Origin: Ryuthela nishihirai
Lineage: Eukaryota; Arthropoda; Arachnida; Araneae; Heptathelidae
DNA length: 64,000 nucleotides
NCBI GenBank assembly: GCA_038380435.1
Contig: JAWZYU010000683.1
Location: 1 to 64,000, forward strand
Direction of reading: 5' to 3'
Shown: positions 9,711 through 20,200 of the stretch, one piece after another
Position numbering within the stretch: the stretch's first letter is position 1
Layout: the number at the start of each line of letters is the position of its first letter
The notes under the pieces: generated by a model
The model's input: only the letters and a program-made list of their open reading frames with translations
Told to the model about the DNA's origin: nothing
Database searches by the model: none
Translations under genes and position numbers: made by a program

Positions 9711-11193
9711 CTTATCTCGTATAAAAATGTAAGTTAAAATAGAGTGACGGCATGAGAAATAAGTGAACTCGTAAAATTAGTGCTGCCTGTGAATACTGGT
9801 TAATAATAAAGAGCAAAAACACAGAGATGACGTCAGGAGTACTGTTTCGTTGTGTTGCCAGTAGATTTTGCATAATATATATTACAGCCACGTTGAAGTT
9901 TTAAAAATGCTTTTCTTAATCGTAACAATGTTCCTATTTAAGGTATATTTTTATATTATGTTTCGATCATCTCAGATACGTAAGATGCATTTTTATTTTT
10001 CTACCTACAGAGAAGATAAATGGTTATATAAAGTTTCGGAGAAGTATAAATAAAAAGCCGTAGTAAAAGATGGAAGTCGCATACTTTGAGTTTCGCATTG
10101 CAAGCTTTTTTGAGTAGTTCCACTGGATTTTTTTTTTCTCGCCCTCGTATGATCTACGGAGGAAGTAACCATTCTTTTGTTTTATATATTTTGGTTCAGA
10201 TTTTAGTGATGTACTGCGATGTGGAAGGGCTTTACGTACGTTTACCAACCGTTAAAGCTTTGGAAATTCCGGTTTTTGAAAAGTCATTTTCGCTAAAAAA
10301 TTTGGTTTTTGCGAGTAATCTCAAGATTAATATTATTCTTTTGGCCCAGAAAGGAAAATTAACACTTATGTGCACGTCGTGGTGTAATAAGATAGAAAAA
10401 TAGGAATGGATTGGCATCGCACCTTAACCCTTTTTCCGAACGTTTGTAGTGTTTAAAAATTATGATTATGGTGAATAAATATTTCGTTCTATAGTGAATG
10501 GTGGGGTAAAACTTATTTATTGAGAGATGAAATAAAGAATTGCAATTATATTTCTATAAATAGGAATTGAGTACGAAATATTTGTGTTGACACGAAATAG
10601 GGTTCCCATTAATTGTAGCCATGGAAATGGCCTATTTTTGAACTACGTTATTTGCGTTTTTAAAGTTAAGAACGATAAGATAATTTTACAAATGCCAAGA
10701 TGGAAAATAATTATCCGGTGCAATACACTAATTATTAAGAGTAAAACTGAAATCGGAACGTGATTTGAGGTTTCATGTCAACTTTGCGTTTAATGTTTGT
10801 TTTTTTTGCGTGTTAAATATTCCAGCGTTCTTCATTTATATATTACGGCAACCAACGTTTTTTATATTCGATATTACACGTAGGTCGTACAGGTGTGAGA
10901 GATATCTAATGCAAAAGATATCGAATAAGATATTTTGCTACTAAGGTATTATGCCAATGTCACCTTTTATTTCGTCCATCAGACAGGTATTGTGAGTGAC
11001 CTCAGGAGAAAATATGTTTGGAAAATGTATTGAACTGAATAATAAAGTGTGATTTCACAATATAGTTTTGTTGTATGGCTTTCAGGAGACACTGAAAATA
11101 CTTTTCCTCTTCACATTATAGAAATTATGCTGGGAAGAAACCGCGTTGCTGACGTCACCTCTGTGTTTTCTCCAATTTATTATTATTATGGCG

Positions 11194-11371
11194 CACGTGC
11201 ACAGGGTATGGCTCTCCCACACACGGGGCCAAGGCTTAACGCCCCATCCGAAGGACGGCGGTCTTTCCAAGCCCACCGGTGTCCCCTACTGACCGTGAGC
11301 ACGGCGGAGAATTTTGCAGAGATAAATCTCACGCTGACCCAGCTGGGACTCGAACCTGGGAACTACAGAGT
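11194..11371 (-). mobile_element. SINE-B head and body fragment
   Basis: From 'cgtgcacagggtatggctct' to 'cctgggaactacag'. Tail missing. Confidence 0.8.
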
Positions 11372-11379
11372 TAAAAAAC

Positions 11380-12165
11380 ACGACAAAGGTAAAAAAAAAA
11401 ACTAAAAAATATTTAAGAATTCTTTATATATTTATTTTGTTTAAAACCAAACCGGTCGGTTTTAATTTGAAAACTTTTAAGTTTATAAAATTAAAAATGT
11501 CTTAAAATTAATAAAAATGAAATAAAGACTTCAAGATTTTGATATCACTTGTTTGAAAACAACTCATTTGTATTTGGTTTTCACGTCTAAGGGACCTGGG
11601 TTCGAGTCCCGGGTAAGGCATGGACGTATGTGTCGTTTTTGTGCTGAGGTCCTGCCATCCTCACAGACGTTCTATTATGGCATATAAACTGACAGCTTCC
11701 TGTCAGATCTCTGTGGGAAGCAGCTGCTTGAGGGGGTATGTTGTTTTTTTTCACGTCTGGAACCAATCTCCTATTTTTTCATCTGTCTCATAACATTCGG
11801 TCACCTTCCCGCAACCTAAACTGATCCCTCTGGTTCTTTATGACGTCGCCATTTAGCCCCTTGTGTGCGAATAACTACCGGTCAGAGATAAAACAACCCA
11901 ACCAAACGCATATCTTCTCTGTGGCGTATTAAAGGTGATCAAAGGGGTCACCATCCTCACAGACCTTCGACTATGGCGGAGAAACTGACAGGCTCCTATC
12001 AGATCGCTGTTGCAAGCAGCTGCTTGAGGGGGTGTTTTTTTATTCCTTTATTATATTTATGAAGATATTTTCACTCTTTTCCCTAACACGTTAAGCCTCT
12101 TTGAATTGGGAAATAAAATAATCATTAGAGGTTAAATGTTTAGGGTTTGAAATGACTCCTCGAAT
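11380..12165 (-). repeat. Repeat N, copy 2 (inverted)
   Basis: Reverse complement of 5763-6640, including the SINE-A (11588-11750), the SINE-B tail (11778-11905) and the SINE-A tail (11950-12045). With copy 1 it makes inverted repeats about 4.7 kb apart. Confidence 0.8.
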
Positions 12166-12167
12166 TT

Positions 12168-12266
12168 TTGCCGAGATAAATCTCAACGCTGACCCAGCTG
12201 GGACTCGAACCTGGGAACTACAGATTACGAGCCTGGCTCGCTACCGACTAAGCCACCCCCGCCGCT
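12168..12266 (-). mobile_element. SINE-B head fragment
   Basis: About 100 bp with intact A and B box regions ('gggactcgaacctggg'); body missing. Confidence 0.8.
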
Positions 12267-12369
12267 GCATATGTATTATGCTAGGCACGGATTTACAATT
12301 TGTTTCCTTTCTCCTCAGTGTTGTTTTTATTGCTATGTGCATGTAAAGACTTTAAGGAGACCTAAAAAA

Positions 12370-12766
12370 AACTTGGGCTGATAATTTTTGATATTAACTA
12401 TTATGGAAATACTAAGGAAGATTTTCAGCGTAAGAACTAATTTTTCTTTTTTTCAAAATAAAACCGACCGGTTTGGTTTTAAAAAAATAAATATATAAAA
12501 GTTATATATATATATTTTTTTAAAACTTCAACGTACTGACGTCATCTCGGTGTTTTTGCTACTTTACTATTAACCCGTATTTACAGGCTGGCAGCACTAA
12601 TTTTAGGAGTTCAGTTATTTCTCATGCCGCCACTCTATTTTAACTTACACTTTTATACGAGATAAGTAACATTTATATAATTAAAAATGTGTTTAAATTA
12701 AAAAAAATCAAATGAATACTTAAAGATTTTCATATGCACTGTATTTTTTTTTAAAGGTGGAAAGAA
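12370..12766. repeat. Dispersed repeat incl. inverted L fragment
   Basis: 12370-12510 matches 44465-44600 in the same orientation ('gatattaactattatggaaa'). 12505-12766 is a reverse-complement fragment of repeat L (about 9400-9860) that lacks the SINE-A found there in copies 1 and 2, so it preserves an empty site. Confidence 0.7.
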
Positions 12767-13628
12767 AGGAAGAAATGTTTTCTTTAAACAAGAATTTTTT
12801 TTTTTATTTAGAAATCATTTCTATTAGTTCTTTTTTTTTTATAAATTTTTATTTGTGTTGCAAGATGCATTTTTTTACTACATGACTAAAAAAGTCCTAT
12901 TAAAATGAAAGATATGGTCTTTTTTGTTAAATATTTTATTTTGAAAAAATCCAGATTTAAATGTTGATTAATTTGGCATATAACATGCCATAATTCCTTT
13001 CACTAATTATTTGGGAAAAAAGTTCTAAAGTTAAATTTGGCCTCTGGATGTAAACCTGTTTTTCAGGCTAGACACTTGAAAGGGTTAAGAAAAGTTCATT
13101 CTTGTGAAAAATATCCAAATTATGATTGCTTAAAATGCTATTATATGCTTATATTTTATAATAAATGCAAACTGTTGTTTTTTTCATTATGAAACAATTT
13201 GTGATTTGTCCTTTATTTTCTCCGAAAAAATATGGTGAATAAATATATGGTGAAGCAGGAAAGTCTAATTGCTCCTCACGGCCTACAACCTCCCAATCTA
13301 CATATGCGCTTAGTCCCTTCGCTCTACCCATAGATGGCACCACTTGTCGGCTCGAGAGGTGCGGTCCGCGGTGATCAGTGATGCTATTGGACGGACGGAC
13401 GGACAGCCGGGCCCGTGTTGTTCGCTCGAGGGTGGGAATGGAGGCTTAAAAAATATGTCGGTCTCTGTGTGGGATAAAGTCGACTAACCGTTCAGGAGAA
13501 CAGACTGATTTAACGCACACGCTAACAACTTTACCGCGACTTCGCCTACGGACTTTTGGATTCTTACGCGCGAATTACCGTGTATGAATTTCTGATTATG
13601 AAAATTATTAATAATTTAAAAAGAATAC
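12767..13628 (+). repeat. Repeat P, copy 1: U2 upstream region
   Basis: Highly similar to 48893-49628; a diverged part (13080-13240) also occurs at 25345-25560. This copy has about 150 bp (13237-13390, including a GGAC tetranucleotide run) that the other lacks. It ends immediately before the U2 gene and so holds the presumptive U2 promoter. Confidence 0.8.
13569..13591 (+). promoter_or_regulatory. Candidate U2 proximal sequence element
   Basis: The segment 'cgcgaattaccgtgtatgaa' lies at -65 to -43 from the U2 start, where the PSEA of arthropod snRNA genes sits. It is kept with two changes in the repeat P copy at 49.57 kb. Assigned by position; I have no certain consensus match. Confidence 0.35.
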
Positions 13629-13672
13629 TGTTTATCGCTTCTCGGCCTTTTGGCTAAGATCAAAGTGTAGTA

Positions 13673-13692
13673 TCTGTTCTTATCAGCTTAAT
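13673..13692 (+). repeat. Left target-site duplication in U2
   Basis: 'tctgttcttatcagcttaat', U2 nucleotides 40-59, identical to 15707-15726. The preceding A also matches, but that base could belong to the element's 3' end. Confidence 0.95.
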
Positions 13693-14250
13693 TTGATTTT
13701 AGTATTTTTCCCCCTTACAGTTTTAGAGTATTTCTACGAGTGGAAGCTGATGACCAAAGGCCGGGAGGCGATCAACGACCTGGAGGGAGCTGTTTGACGA
13801 CTTCTTGGAGCTGCCCTGGCCATTTTCTGCTGTCGACTCCTTGGTTCTTTTCCACGCCTGGAGGATTGCGAGGGGTGTCTTCTTTCTGCCTGTTTGCTGC
13901 CTGCTGTGGGGTCCTGCCTGCCGTCGTTTGTCTGCCGAATTGATTGGGATGGGAGCCACTTGCCTGCTTGCCGCCTGCTGTGAGGTCTTGCTTGCTGTCG
14001 TTTACCTGCTGAGAGGACTGTGATGGGTGCCACTTGCCTGCCTGTGGTGAGTTTGCCGGATCCTGGAATCGGACACCTGCCTGGATGGACGTGCTGTGTG
14101 GACTGTGTATTTTCCTTTCCTGCCTTGAGGGACTCGTCCTGATTGACCTGCTGGGACTTTTGTGGTGAGGGTGTGACAACTTGTTGGTTTTTTTGTCGAT
14201 TTTGAGGGACCTTTTGAGTTTTGATAGTGTAGTGATATTCTCTTTTTTGA

Positions 14251-15423
14251 ATGATGGAGGAATTAATAATTCTTGTACCATATGAGCCTACTCACTGTCA
14301 TTTGTGTGTGGGGGAGGACGGCTCCCACTCGTCTGGCCTGTTCAATAATTACGGGTTGTTGCTTGACCACTTCATTTTATTCCACTCGGTAGGGAAATTC
14401 TGTTTTCGCTGTCGAGTTTGTTATGTAGAGACTTTGAGTCTGATGGATCTGCGAAAACACTGCTGTACAACCGACTCGGATTCGACCCCTCATTCAATGA
14501 TTCCAATGACTTCATGTGATCCCTCCCCCTCTTTAGACTCATTACTTCTGAGTCTGGAGTCGGTACTAAATGATGAAGGGGGTTGGGATCGGGCTATTTC
14601 TGAAGCCACTAAAAATCCTTATGTTGAACCAGATAATGATAAAATGATTGAAGACATTTATGATGATTTTCAGGTTCTTCCCTCTCTCATGTTTGAGAGT
14701 CCTGATAGTTGCGTCACTGACCCTGTCTTGCCAACATGTAATATGGTTGAGAATTTTGATCTTGCCTGTGACTTAGAAACATTAAATTTGAATAGATTGT
14801 TTGCTCCAACTGAGGATATGCTGGATGACATGTTGGAGGACTTGGACTCCATTGAGTTGATGAACCCTGCTCCAGCGATGGCCACACTAATGGATGATGG
14901 AATGACGATGTCTGATGGGTCTGCCCCAGATTTCTCCCCCCCCCCCTTTTTTTCGGGTGGGCTGAGTGATTTAAACTTGCCGGTGACTAAGAATGATACT
15001 GTGGTGTTGCAGGGGGTTGAGGATTTATTGCGGGATGGGACGGATGTCCTTCCCAATGATATCTTCCCCCCCCCCCTATTCCCGGATGGGGTGGGGTGCT
15101 CTGATATTTCCAAGATTGTCAACTATGATAACATGAAGTTCAATAACATGGAGTTTTATGGGAGAATGAGGAAGATTACTGATTCCCATGTCTGTGTCTT
15201 ACTGAATTGTTCCTTTTGGAGATTTTTCCAGTGGCCTCCACATTGGTGGAGCCGATTGCGACAAAGGCTGGATGCTTTGTTTTGGCAACATATAGTGTGC
15301 TTTCTTCTATGGAAATTCACTCACTTATTCCCCTATTGGTGGATACTGAAGCGGCAAGGGCTGGACGCCCTTTTCTGGATTTATGCTCCGATGAAGTTCC
15401 ATCTTGCTCCAGGGTTTTATTAA
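14251..15423 (+). CDS. Zinc-finger protein of U2-inserted element
   Basis: 390 residues, single uninterrupted frame; an in-frame TGA directly precedes the first ATG (a second Met follows at once). Finger 1 is C16-x2-C19...H40-x4-H45; finger 2 is C54-x2-C57...H70-x-C72. N-terminal fingers of this kind bind target DNA in R2-like retrotransposons, so a role in U2 recognition is an inference. Residues about 80-310 are acidic and Ser/Pro-rich, with two 'PPP' blocks encoded by C-runs (near 14938 and 15066) that are prone to slippage. The last 70 residues hold two similar Trp-rich stretches (about 325-347 and 359-378) from a DNA duplication. No reverse transcriptase (YADD-like box) or nuclease motif. 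In the full-length relative the frame may continue into a catalytic part; the C-terminus here could be novel. Confidence 0.7.
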   Translation: MMEELIILVPYEPTHCHLCVGEDGSHSSGLFNNYGLLLDHFILFHSVGKFCFRCRVCYVETLSLMDLRKHCCTTDSDSTPHSMIPMTSCDPSPSLDSLLLSLESVLNDEGGWDRAISEATKNPYVEPDNDKMIEDIYDDFQVLPSLMFESPDSCVTDPVLPTCNMVENFDLACDLETLNLNRLFAPTEDMLDDMLEDLDSIELMNPAPAMATLMDDGMTMSDGSAPDFSPPPFFSGGLSDLNLPVTKNDTVVLQGVEDLLRDGTDVLPNDIFPPPLFPDGVGCSDISKIVNYDNMKFNNMEFYGRMRKITDSHVCVLLNCSFWRFFQWPPHWWSRLRQRLDALFWQHIVCFLLWKFTHLFPYWWILKRQGLDALFWIYAPMKFHLAPGFY

Positions 15424-15540
15424 TGGACTTGTTTTAGGAACTTTATTTATGTATTGTAACGTTTTGTTATATGGACAAGATTGAAATTTGGTTTATTTAT
15501 GACACTGTGATAATTGTGGTGATAGTGCTGTGAAGTGTGC

Positions 15541-15603
15541 CCCCTAGGGGCTATGATCAAGTTCATCGTTCGCGTTCGCGCTTTTATGTGGTGCCCCTAG
15601 GGG
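15541..15603 (+). promoter_or_regulatory. Paired palindromes in element 3' UTR
   Basis: The perfect palindrome CCCCTAGGGG occurs at 15541-15550 and 15594-15603. The copies can each fold or pair with one another around a 43-nt loop that contains 'gttcgcgttcgcg'. A further hairpin 'ggct-gtaa-agcc' is at 15637-15648. Structured 3' UTRs are what reverse transcriptases of site-specific LINEs recognise; that role here is inferred. Confidence 0.5.
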
Positions 15604-15691
15604 ACGAAGATTATGTGTATCACTGAAGAAGACTTGGGCTGTAAAGCCTTCTATAATATTTCTTACAAATTCTTTATTGTAAACATTTGTG

Positions 15692-15697
15692 AATAAA
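15692..15697 (+). terminator. Poly(A) signal at element 3' end
   Basis: AATAAA nine bases before the right target duplication. Confidence 0.5.
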
Positions 15698-15706
15698 CAA
15701 TTTTAA

Positions 15707-15726
15707 TCTGTTCTTATCAGCTTAAT
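15707..15726 (+). repeat. Right target-site duplication in U2
   Basis: Exact 20-bp copy of 13673-13692; U2 sequence continues from it without a break ('atctgatacg'). Confidence 0.95.
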
Positions 15727-15854
15727 ATCTGATACGATTTCTATATGAAATCAAGATATTAATCTTATTTTTGTAGTTCGACGGAGTGCTTTGAGCTTGC
15801 TCAACCTCTGTCACGGGTTGGACCGGTATTGCACTACTTCCGGTAGCGGCCCAC

Positions 15855-16850
15855 ATATTTAATCCAAAATTAGTACATGCAACATTTAAAGTTCTTTAGT
15901 AATCGTATCAGATGTAAAGCAAAACAGGAAGTCCGTCTGATGTATTTTTTTGAAAAGTCCGTCGGATGCCGGGAAACGCAGTCGCAACCACCTCCACCCG
16001 CCCATCCTCACTTCGCCTGAATCTCCCTTTGCCTTATTCATCCCCACCCCACACACCCAGCAAGTATTAACATGGCCATCTGAGAAACGCACTCGCCCAA
16101 CAATTCCAGCCCCTGACAACATAACCCCCCCCCCACACACACACATCGTATAAACGTACCCTAACACCTAGCATTCACAAAAAGAAATAGAAATCACGAA
16201 GCCTAGCCATAGCCAACAAAGAAAAAAATATACAATACTAATGCTTTATACCTCTAATTCCCTTCACCATAGAAAGCCTATTATCCCCTTAAAAACCTTT
16301 TCTATTAGAATAATCCTTTTATCAACTTCGAATTGTTTTACATTACAAATTCACTCACTACTTTCCAAACTCTATCTCCATTTGTCAGTCCCGGTTCTTA
16401 GCGAAACAAACCGGGCTATCCAAAAATATTCCATCGGTAATTAGAAATTTTTCATTTGTTTGAAAATTTCAATGGGCAAGGTCTACTTTTGAAATCTTAA
16501 ACACTGCAGTGAAGTGAGGCCACTACACCCCCCTCCCCTCCCACAGCTCCCACAATTAGGGAGGGGGGCGGAAAATGCGGCCACCAACACACTACAGTAT
16601 TGCTCTATGCTGGTGTCTACTCATATGGCCAAATGCGACCAGTGGGGGCAGATACCTTGCAACCTGTTTACTCAAACTTGTTAAAACAAACCGAAAAGAG
16701 AAATTGTGGGGGGCCATGGGAATGCAAATTGCAAGAGAACCCCATGGCTGATTCCCACAAGTAAACACTCTATGAACTGTTAAAAATATGCATTGTCTTA
16801 TGATAGGGTTAAAAGTGATAAAAAAATTGGTTACGATAAGGGGGGGGGGG
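15855..16850. other. U2 downstream flank, no gene seen
   Basis: No clear snRNA 3' box; 'catttaaagttctttagtaa' at about 15879-15898 is a weak candidate. Contains C-runs and a short CA repeat (16125-16144). Short frames on both strands have no recognisable content. Confidence 0.5.
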
Positions 16851-17259
16851 CGCTAAAGTTCTGATAGTGTGTAATGGGTTTGAAACAAAAGGAGTTAATT
16901 GAAGCATATGGGTAAAGTAAAAAGGCAAGGATAATTTGATAGTGAGAATGAAAGGTAATATGAAAAAGGAGAGGTGGCAAGAGAAATAGAAGGGGGGGGG
17001 GGAAAGAATATAACAGGGGGGGAGGGACTGAGCGAAAGGTGAGAAGAGGAAAGAAGAAGGAAGACAGGAAAAATAATACAAATGAGTGGAGCAAGAAGGA
17101 AGTGTGAACTGATTAAATATGTGGTAAACACCACAAAAGAATATATTTATCATGTGCAAGGACAGACTTGTGTCTCTTTCTATAAACTTTCGTAATCAAT
17201 TTAGATTTTTCCAAAATAGCCGTGGTGGTATGTTCGTGCTGTAGTTGGCATCTGGATAA
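16851..17259 (-). other. Pyrimidine-rich region after LINE ORF2
   Basis: Lies just past the ORF2 stop. On the minus strand it is C/T-rich with C-runs (16837-16850, 16993-17004). It may be the 3' UTR of the Tx1-like LINE; I could not find its end or a target duplication. Confidence 0.4.
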
Positions 17260-20200
17260 CTAAATTTGGTATTTAATAATGCTAATTACCAAATTGATGA
17301 TGTAATGTTTCTTGTTGGGGTACTGTTGTAAATCATGGAATCTAACTGCTCTTAACAAAGGTCTTGCTATCTGGAGCCATTGGCTTACTTTTGTCCAGAT
17401 CTTGATAGCATACCAGCAGTGGTAAACTAGATGATCAATACTTTCTCTGGTAGGGCATCTAAAGCAATTATGAGAAGCAATGAAGCCACAATGTCTTCTT
17501 CTCGAATTTGTGTAAACAATATTATGAGCTACATTCCAATTAAAATTCCTCATAGTTTTCTCAATGTCTGTGCTGGCAATGTTGGTCCAGGCCTTAGGCC
17601 AATTGATATTTGGGTATAACTGTTGAAAGTTGGTAGGGTTGATAGGGTTGAAAGTCTGGATAGTTGTGTATAGCTGTGTTTTATTAATAGGGTTGGGGAT
17701 TGGACCTTTTTTGTGTACTAGTGTAACTATGGAAGGTAGAAGTTTGTAATTTGTGTTGTGTTCTGTGTTTTTGGGCCCATTATAACTGTTATGTGTGCAT
17801 ATGTGTTTGGTGTGAAAGAAGGCAAAGTAATTCAAGAGAAATAAAGAGGGGACAGTAGGTGTGCTTAATATTCTTTGTATATGTTCTAAATAAATAATTT
17901 TTGACATTGTGGTAATAATTGGAATGGCAAGTCCACCCAGGTTGATTGGATTTTGTGATGTTTCACGTTTAATCAACTCTGGCTTGCCATTCCAAATAAA
18001 GTCATAGATAAGTTTGTTTCATTTGTTTATGTGTGTCTTGTCAGGAGGATTTACAGTGGCTATGTAGGTGATTTTGGGAATTATGCTGGATTTTATGAGT
18101 TTAGCTCTGTTATACGTAGAAATTTCGTAATCCTTCCAATTTGTAATTGTGTTTTCTATATTATTTAATAAATTTGTATAGGTTTGTTTACAAAATCCAA
18201 ATCTATTATATTGTATTCCTAAAATTTTGATAGGGTCATCTGTACAACCAATCTTTGTCAGGAATGACCTGTCCCATGTGCCCCAACATAGGGAAGCTGT
18301 TTTACTGGTGTTAAGGGACAGGCCTGTAGTTTTAGAGAAAAGATCATAAATTTTAAAAACTCTATCTATGGAAAACTCATTTGTTGTAAAAAGAACCAGG
18401 TCATCAGCGTAGGCTGAAACTTTTAATCTGTTTCTGGTTCCTGGTATGGGGATTCCAGAAATCTGCGTATCATTTTGTATATGTCTAATGAAAAAGTCAT
18501 TAACTACAACAAAAAGCAATGGTGACAGAGGGCATCCTTGCCTCACCCCTCTGTTTCCTGCTATTTTGTTAGAGAAATGTCCATTGAGATGAACAGTGTA
18601 GTGTATGTCCGAATAAAGTGTATGTATAATGTTAATAAATCGGGGTCCAATACCATATATTTCTAGTGCAGTGTATATTGCTTCCTGTGATAGCGAGTCG
18701 AGTTCAAGGCCTTCTTCTGATCTAAAGATATAATGGCAGCTCTTATGTTTTTGTGATTGATATATTCTATTATGTCTGTGAGGAGTCTGTTATTGTTATG
18801 AATGTGTCTCTTGGGGACTGCACAGGATTGATAAATTGAAATTATTTCTGGCATTGCCTGTGTTAGTCTGTTGGTGATAATTTTACTGAGTATTTTGTAG
18901 TCTGTTTAAAGAAGTGTTATGGGTCTCCAATTGTCTAATAAGTGTGCTTGTTCAGGTTTTTTGCATAGCAGTGCTATTTGACCTGTTTTCATGTCTTGTG
19001 TCATTTGTTTCAGTGTTATTATAGTGTGTAAAAATTCTGTATAAGGTATTTCTAAGATATTCCAGAATGTTCTATAGAATTCTATAGGAAGACCATCTAT
19101 TCTGGGGCTCTTCTTTAATTTAAAACTGAAAATAGCTTGTTTAACTTCTTGTATTGTAATATCACTTTCTAACTTGTCTTTTGTGTGTGGAGAAATTTTG
19201 TTGGCAAATTGTTCTGTTTCATAAAGTTTATTGGTGTCTGTCTGTCTGTCTATGTCGATATTGTTTGGTATATTGTTCATGTATGTGTTTTAAGATAATT
19301 TGTGTGTCATGTGTTCTTAATCCATTTACTTCTAATTCAGTTAGGTTTGTGTTTTGTCTATTTTTATGTTTTAATCTGGTAAGTAAGTTGTTGCAATTTT
19401 CTTCTTCAGCAATTTGGACATCATGATTTCTCTCTATGATAATATGTCCCTGTTGTTTGTATAATTGCTGAAGATTGTGTTTAAGTTTGTGTATCTGTTG
19501 TTCGTGATATGTGGTGTCTAATCTCTGTTTTTTAAGGAAGTGTGTACCATTTGTGGCTGCTTTTAAAAGTGCTTTGGTTTCATTAATTTCATTTTTTAGG
19601 TGTTGTGCTTTAAAGATACCTTCTGTTCTGAAGAGTCTTCTAATTTTAGTTTGTAAATTTTACCACCAGTTCTGATCAAACTTGGTGGTCTTGTTGACAT
19701 CCTCATTAATGCAGTCAGCAATTTTTTCCTGTATTTCCTTGTCTTCTAGGAGTGTTGTATTCATCTTCCTGTGTTCTCGGGTGTAAATCAAAGTGTGCAT
19801 GCACAAGGAGGTGATCACTGACCTCACACGTATGTGAGTTGATATCAGTAGTGTAGCTTCTGTAGTATGTCTTGACAATGTTTCTGCTGACTAATATTTT
19901 ATCCAGCCTGGAACCTGTTTTATGTGTTTTGTCAAATCTTGTATGGCCTGCACTGTATGGGTTCATATGCCTCCAAATGTCAATGAGGTCCATGTCATGT
20001 ACAAATTTTGAAAAATGAGGTGCCTGTGAGGTAGGCGTGTAATTTGTAGCAGGAACTCTGTCCAGGTGTGGGGCAACAATACTGTTAAAGTCCTCTCCAA
20101 TTATAAGTCCATCATAGTTGTTTTGTATGTGTTGTCTTAAGTCTTGATAAAAATTGTAATGTGATGTGGTATGTTTGGGTAAATATACAGTGATGAGTTT

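Larger units (their letters stand above)
8570..11193 (+). repeat. Repeat L, copy 2
   Basis: Colinear with copies 1 and 3. Shares the SINE-A at 9505-9710 with copy 1 only, so these two are sisters. It ends in 'tctgtgttttctccaattt' and is followed by a SINE-B fragment. Unlike copy 1 it keeps the segment 10040-10220, also present in copies 3 and 4. Confidence 0.85.
13693..15706 (+). mobile_element. U2-inserted non-LTR retroelement, non-autonomous
   Basis: 2,014 bp in U2 sense. Order: a GC-rich 5' leader (13693-14250) with a 74-bp tandem duplication (unit starts 13899 and 13973); one zinc-finger ORF (14251-15423); a 3' UTR with two CCCCTAGGGG palindromes; AATAAA at 15692-15697 and a short A/T end. 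The target duplication, exact location in a multicopy RNA gene and N-terminal zinc fingers fit site-specific LINEs. U2 targeting is known for Utopia (RLE-type) and Keno (Tx1 clade); the finger-bearing protein favours a Utopia-like origin. No reverse transcriptase or endonuclease is encoded, so it must depend on a full-length relative, or be an internal deletion of one. Confidence 0.8.
13634..15854 (+). ncRNA. U2: U2 snRNA gene, interrupted by a retroelement
   Basis: U2 snRNA is the spliceosomal RNA that pairs with the intron branch point. The 5' part (13634-13692) starts 'atcgcttctcggcctttt' and includes stem-loop I and an intact branch-point-pairing GTAGTA (13667-13672). The 3' part resumes at 15727 and ends near 15854 with 'cggtagcggcccac'. 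Without the insertion and one duplicate the RNA would be 187 nt, as expected of U2. The 3' half keeps a stem 'gatttc/gaaatc' and the stem-loop III hairpin 'tgagcttgctca', where a T-A pair replaces the usual G-C (compensatory). The Sm site reads 'tatttttgtag' instead of the usual ATTTTTGG. Stem-loop IV has a mismatch-prone side ('ctacttccgg'). The gene cannot yield U2 now; the changes could predate or follow the insertion. Confidence 0.95.

Noticed and set aside
13772..14281. Minus-strand 169-codon frame in the element's 5' leader
   Set aside because: Gln/Arg/Ser-rich low-complexity translation of the 74-bp duplicated leader; no support from motifs.
14670..15122. Antisense 150-codon frame over the element protein
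   Set aside because: Mirror of the sense zinc-finger frame; low-complexity Gly/Ser composition from the C-runs.
15886..16167. 93-codon minus frame downstream of U2
   Set aside because: Gly/Val repeats from a G/T-rich tract; no motif and no neighbouring exon signals.
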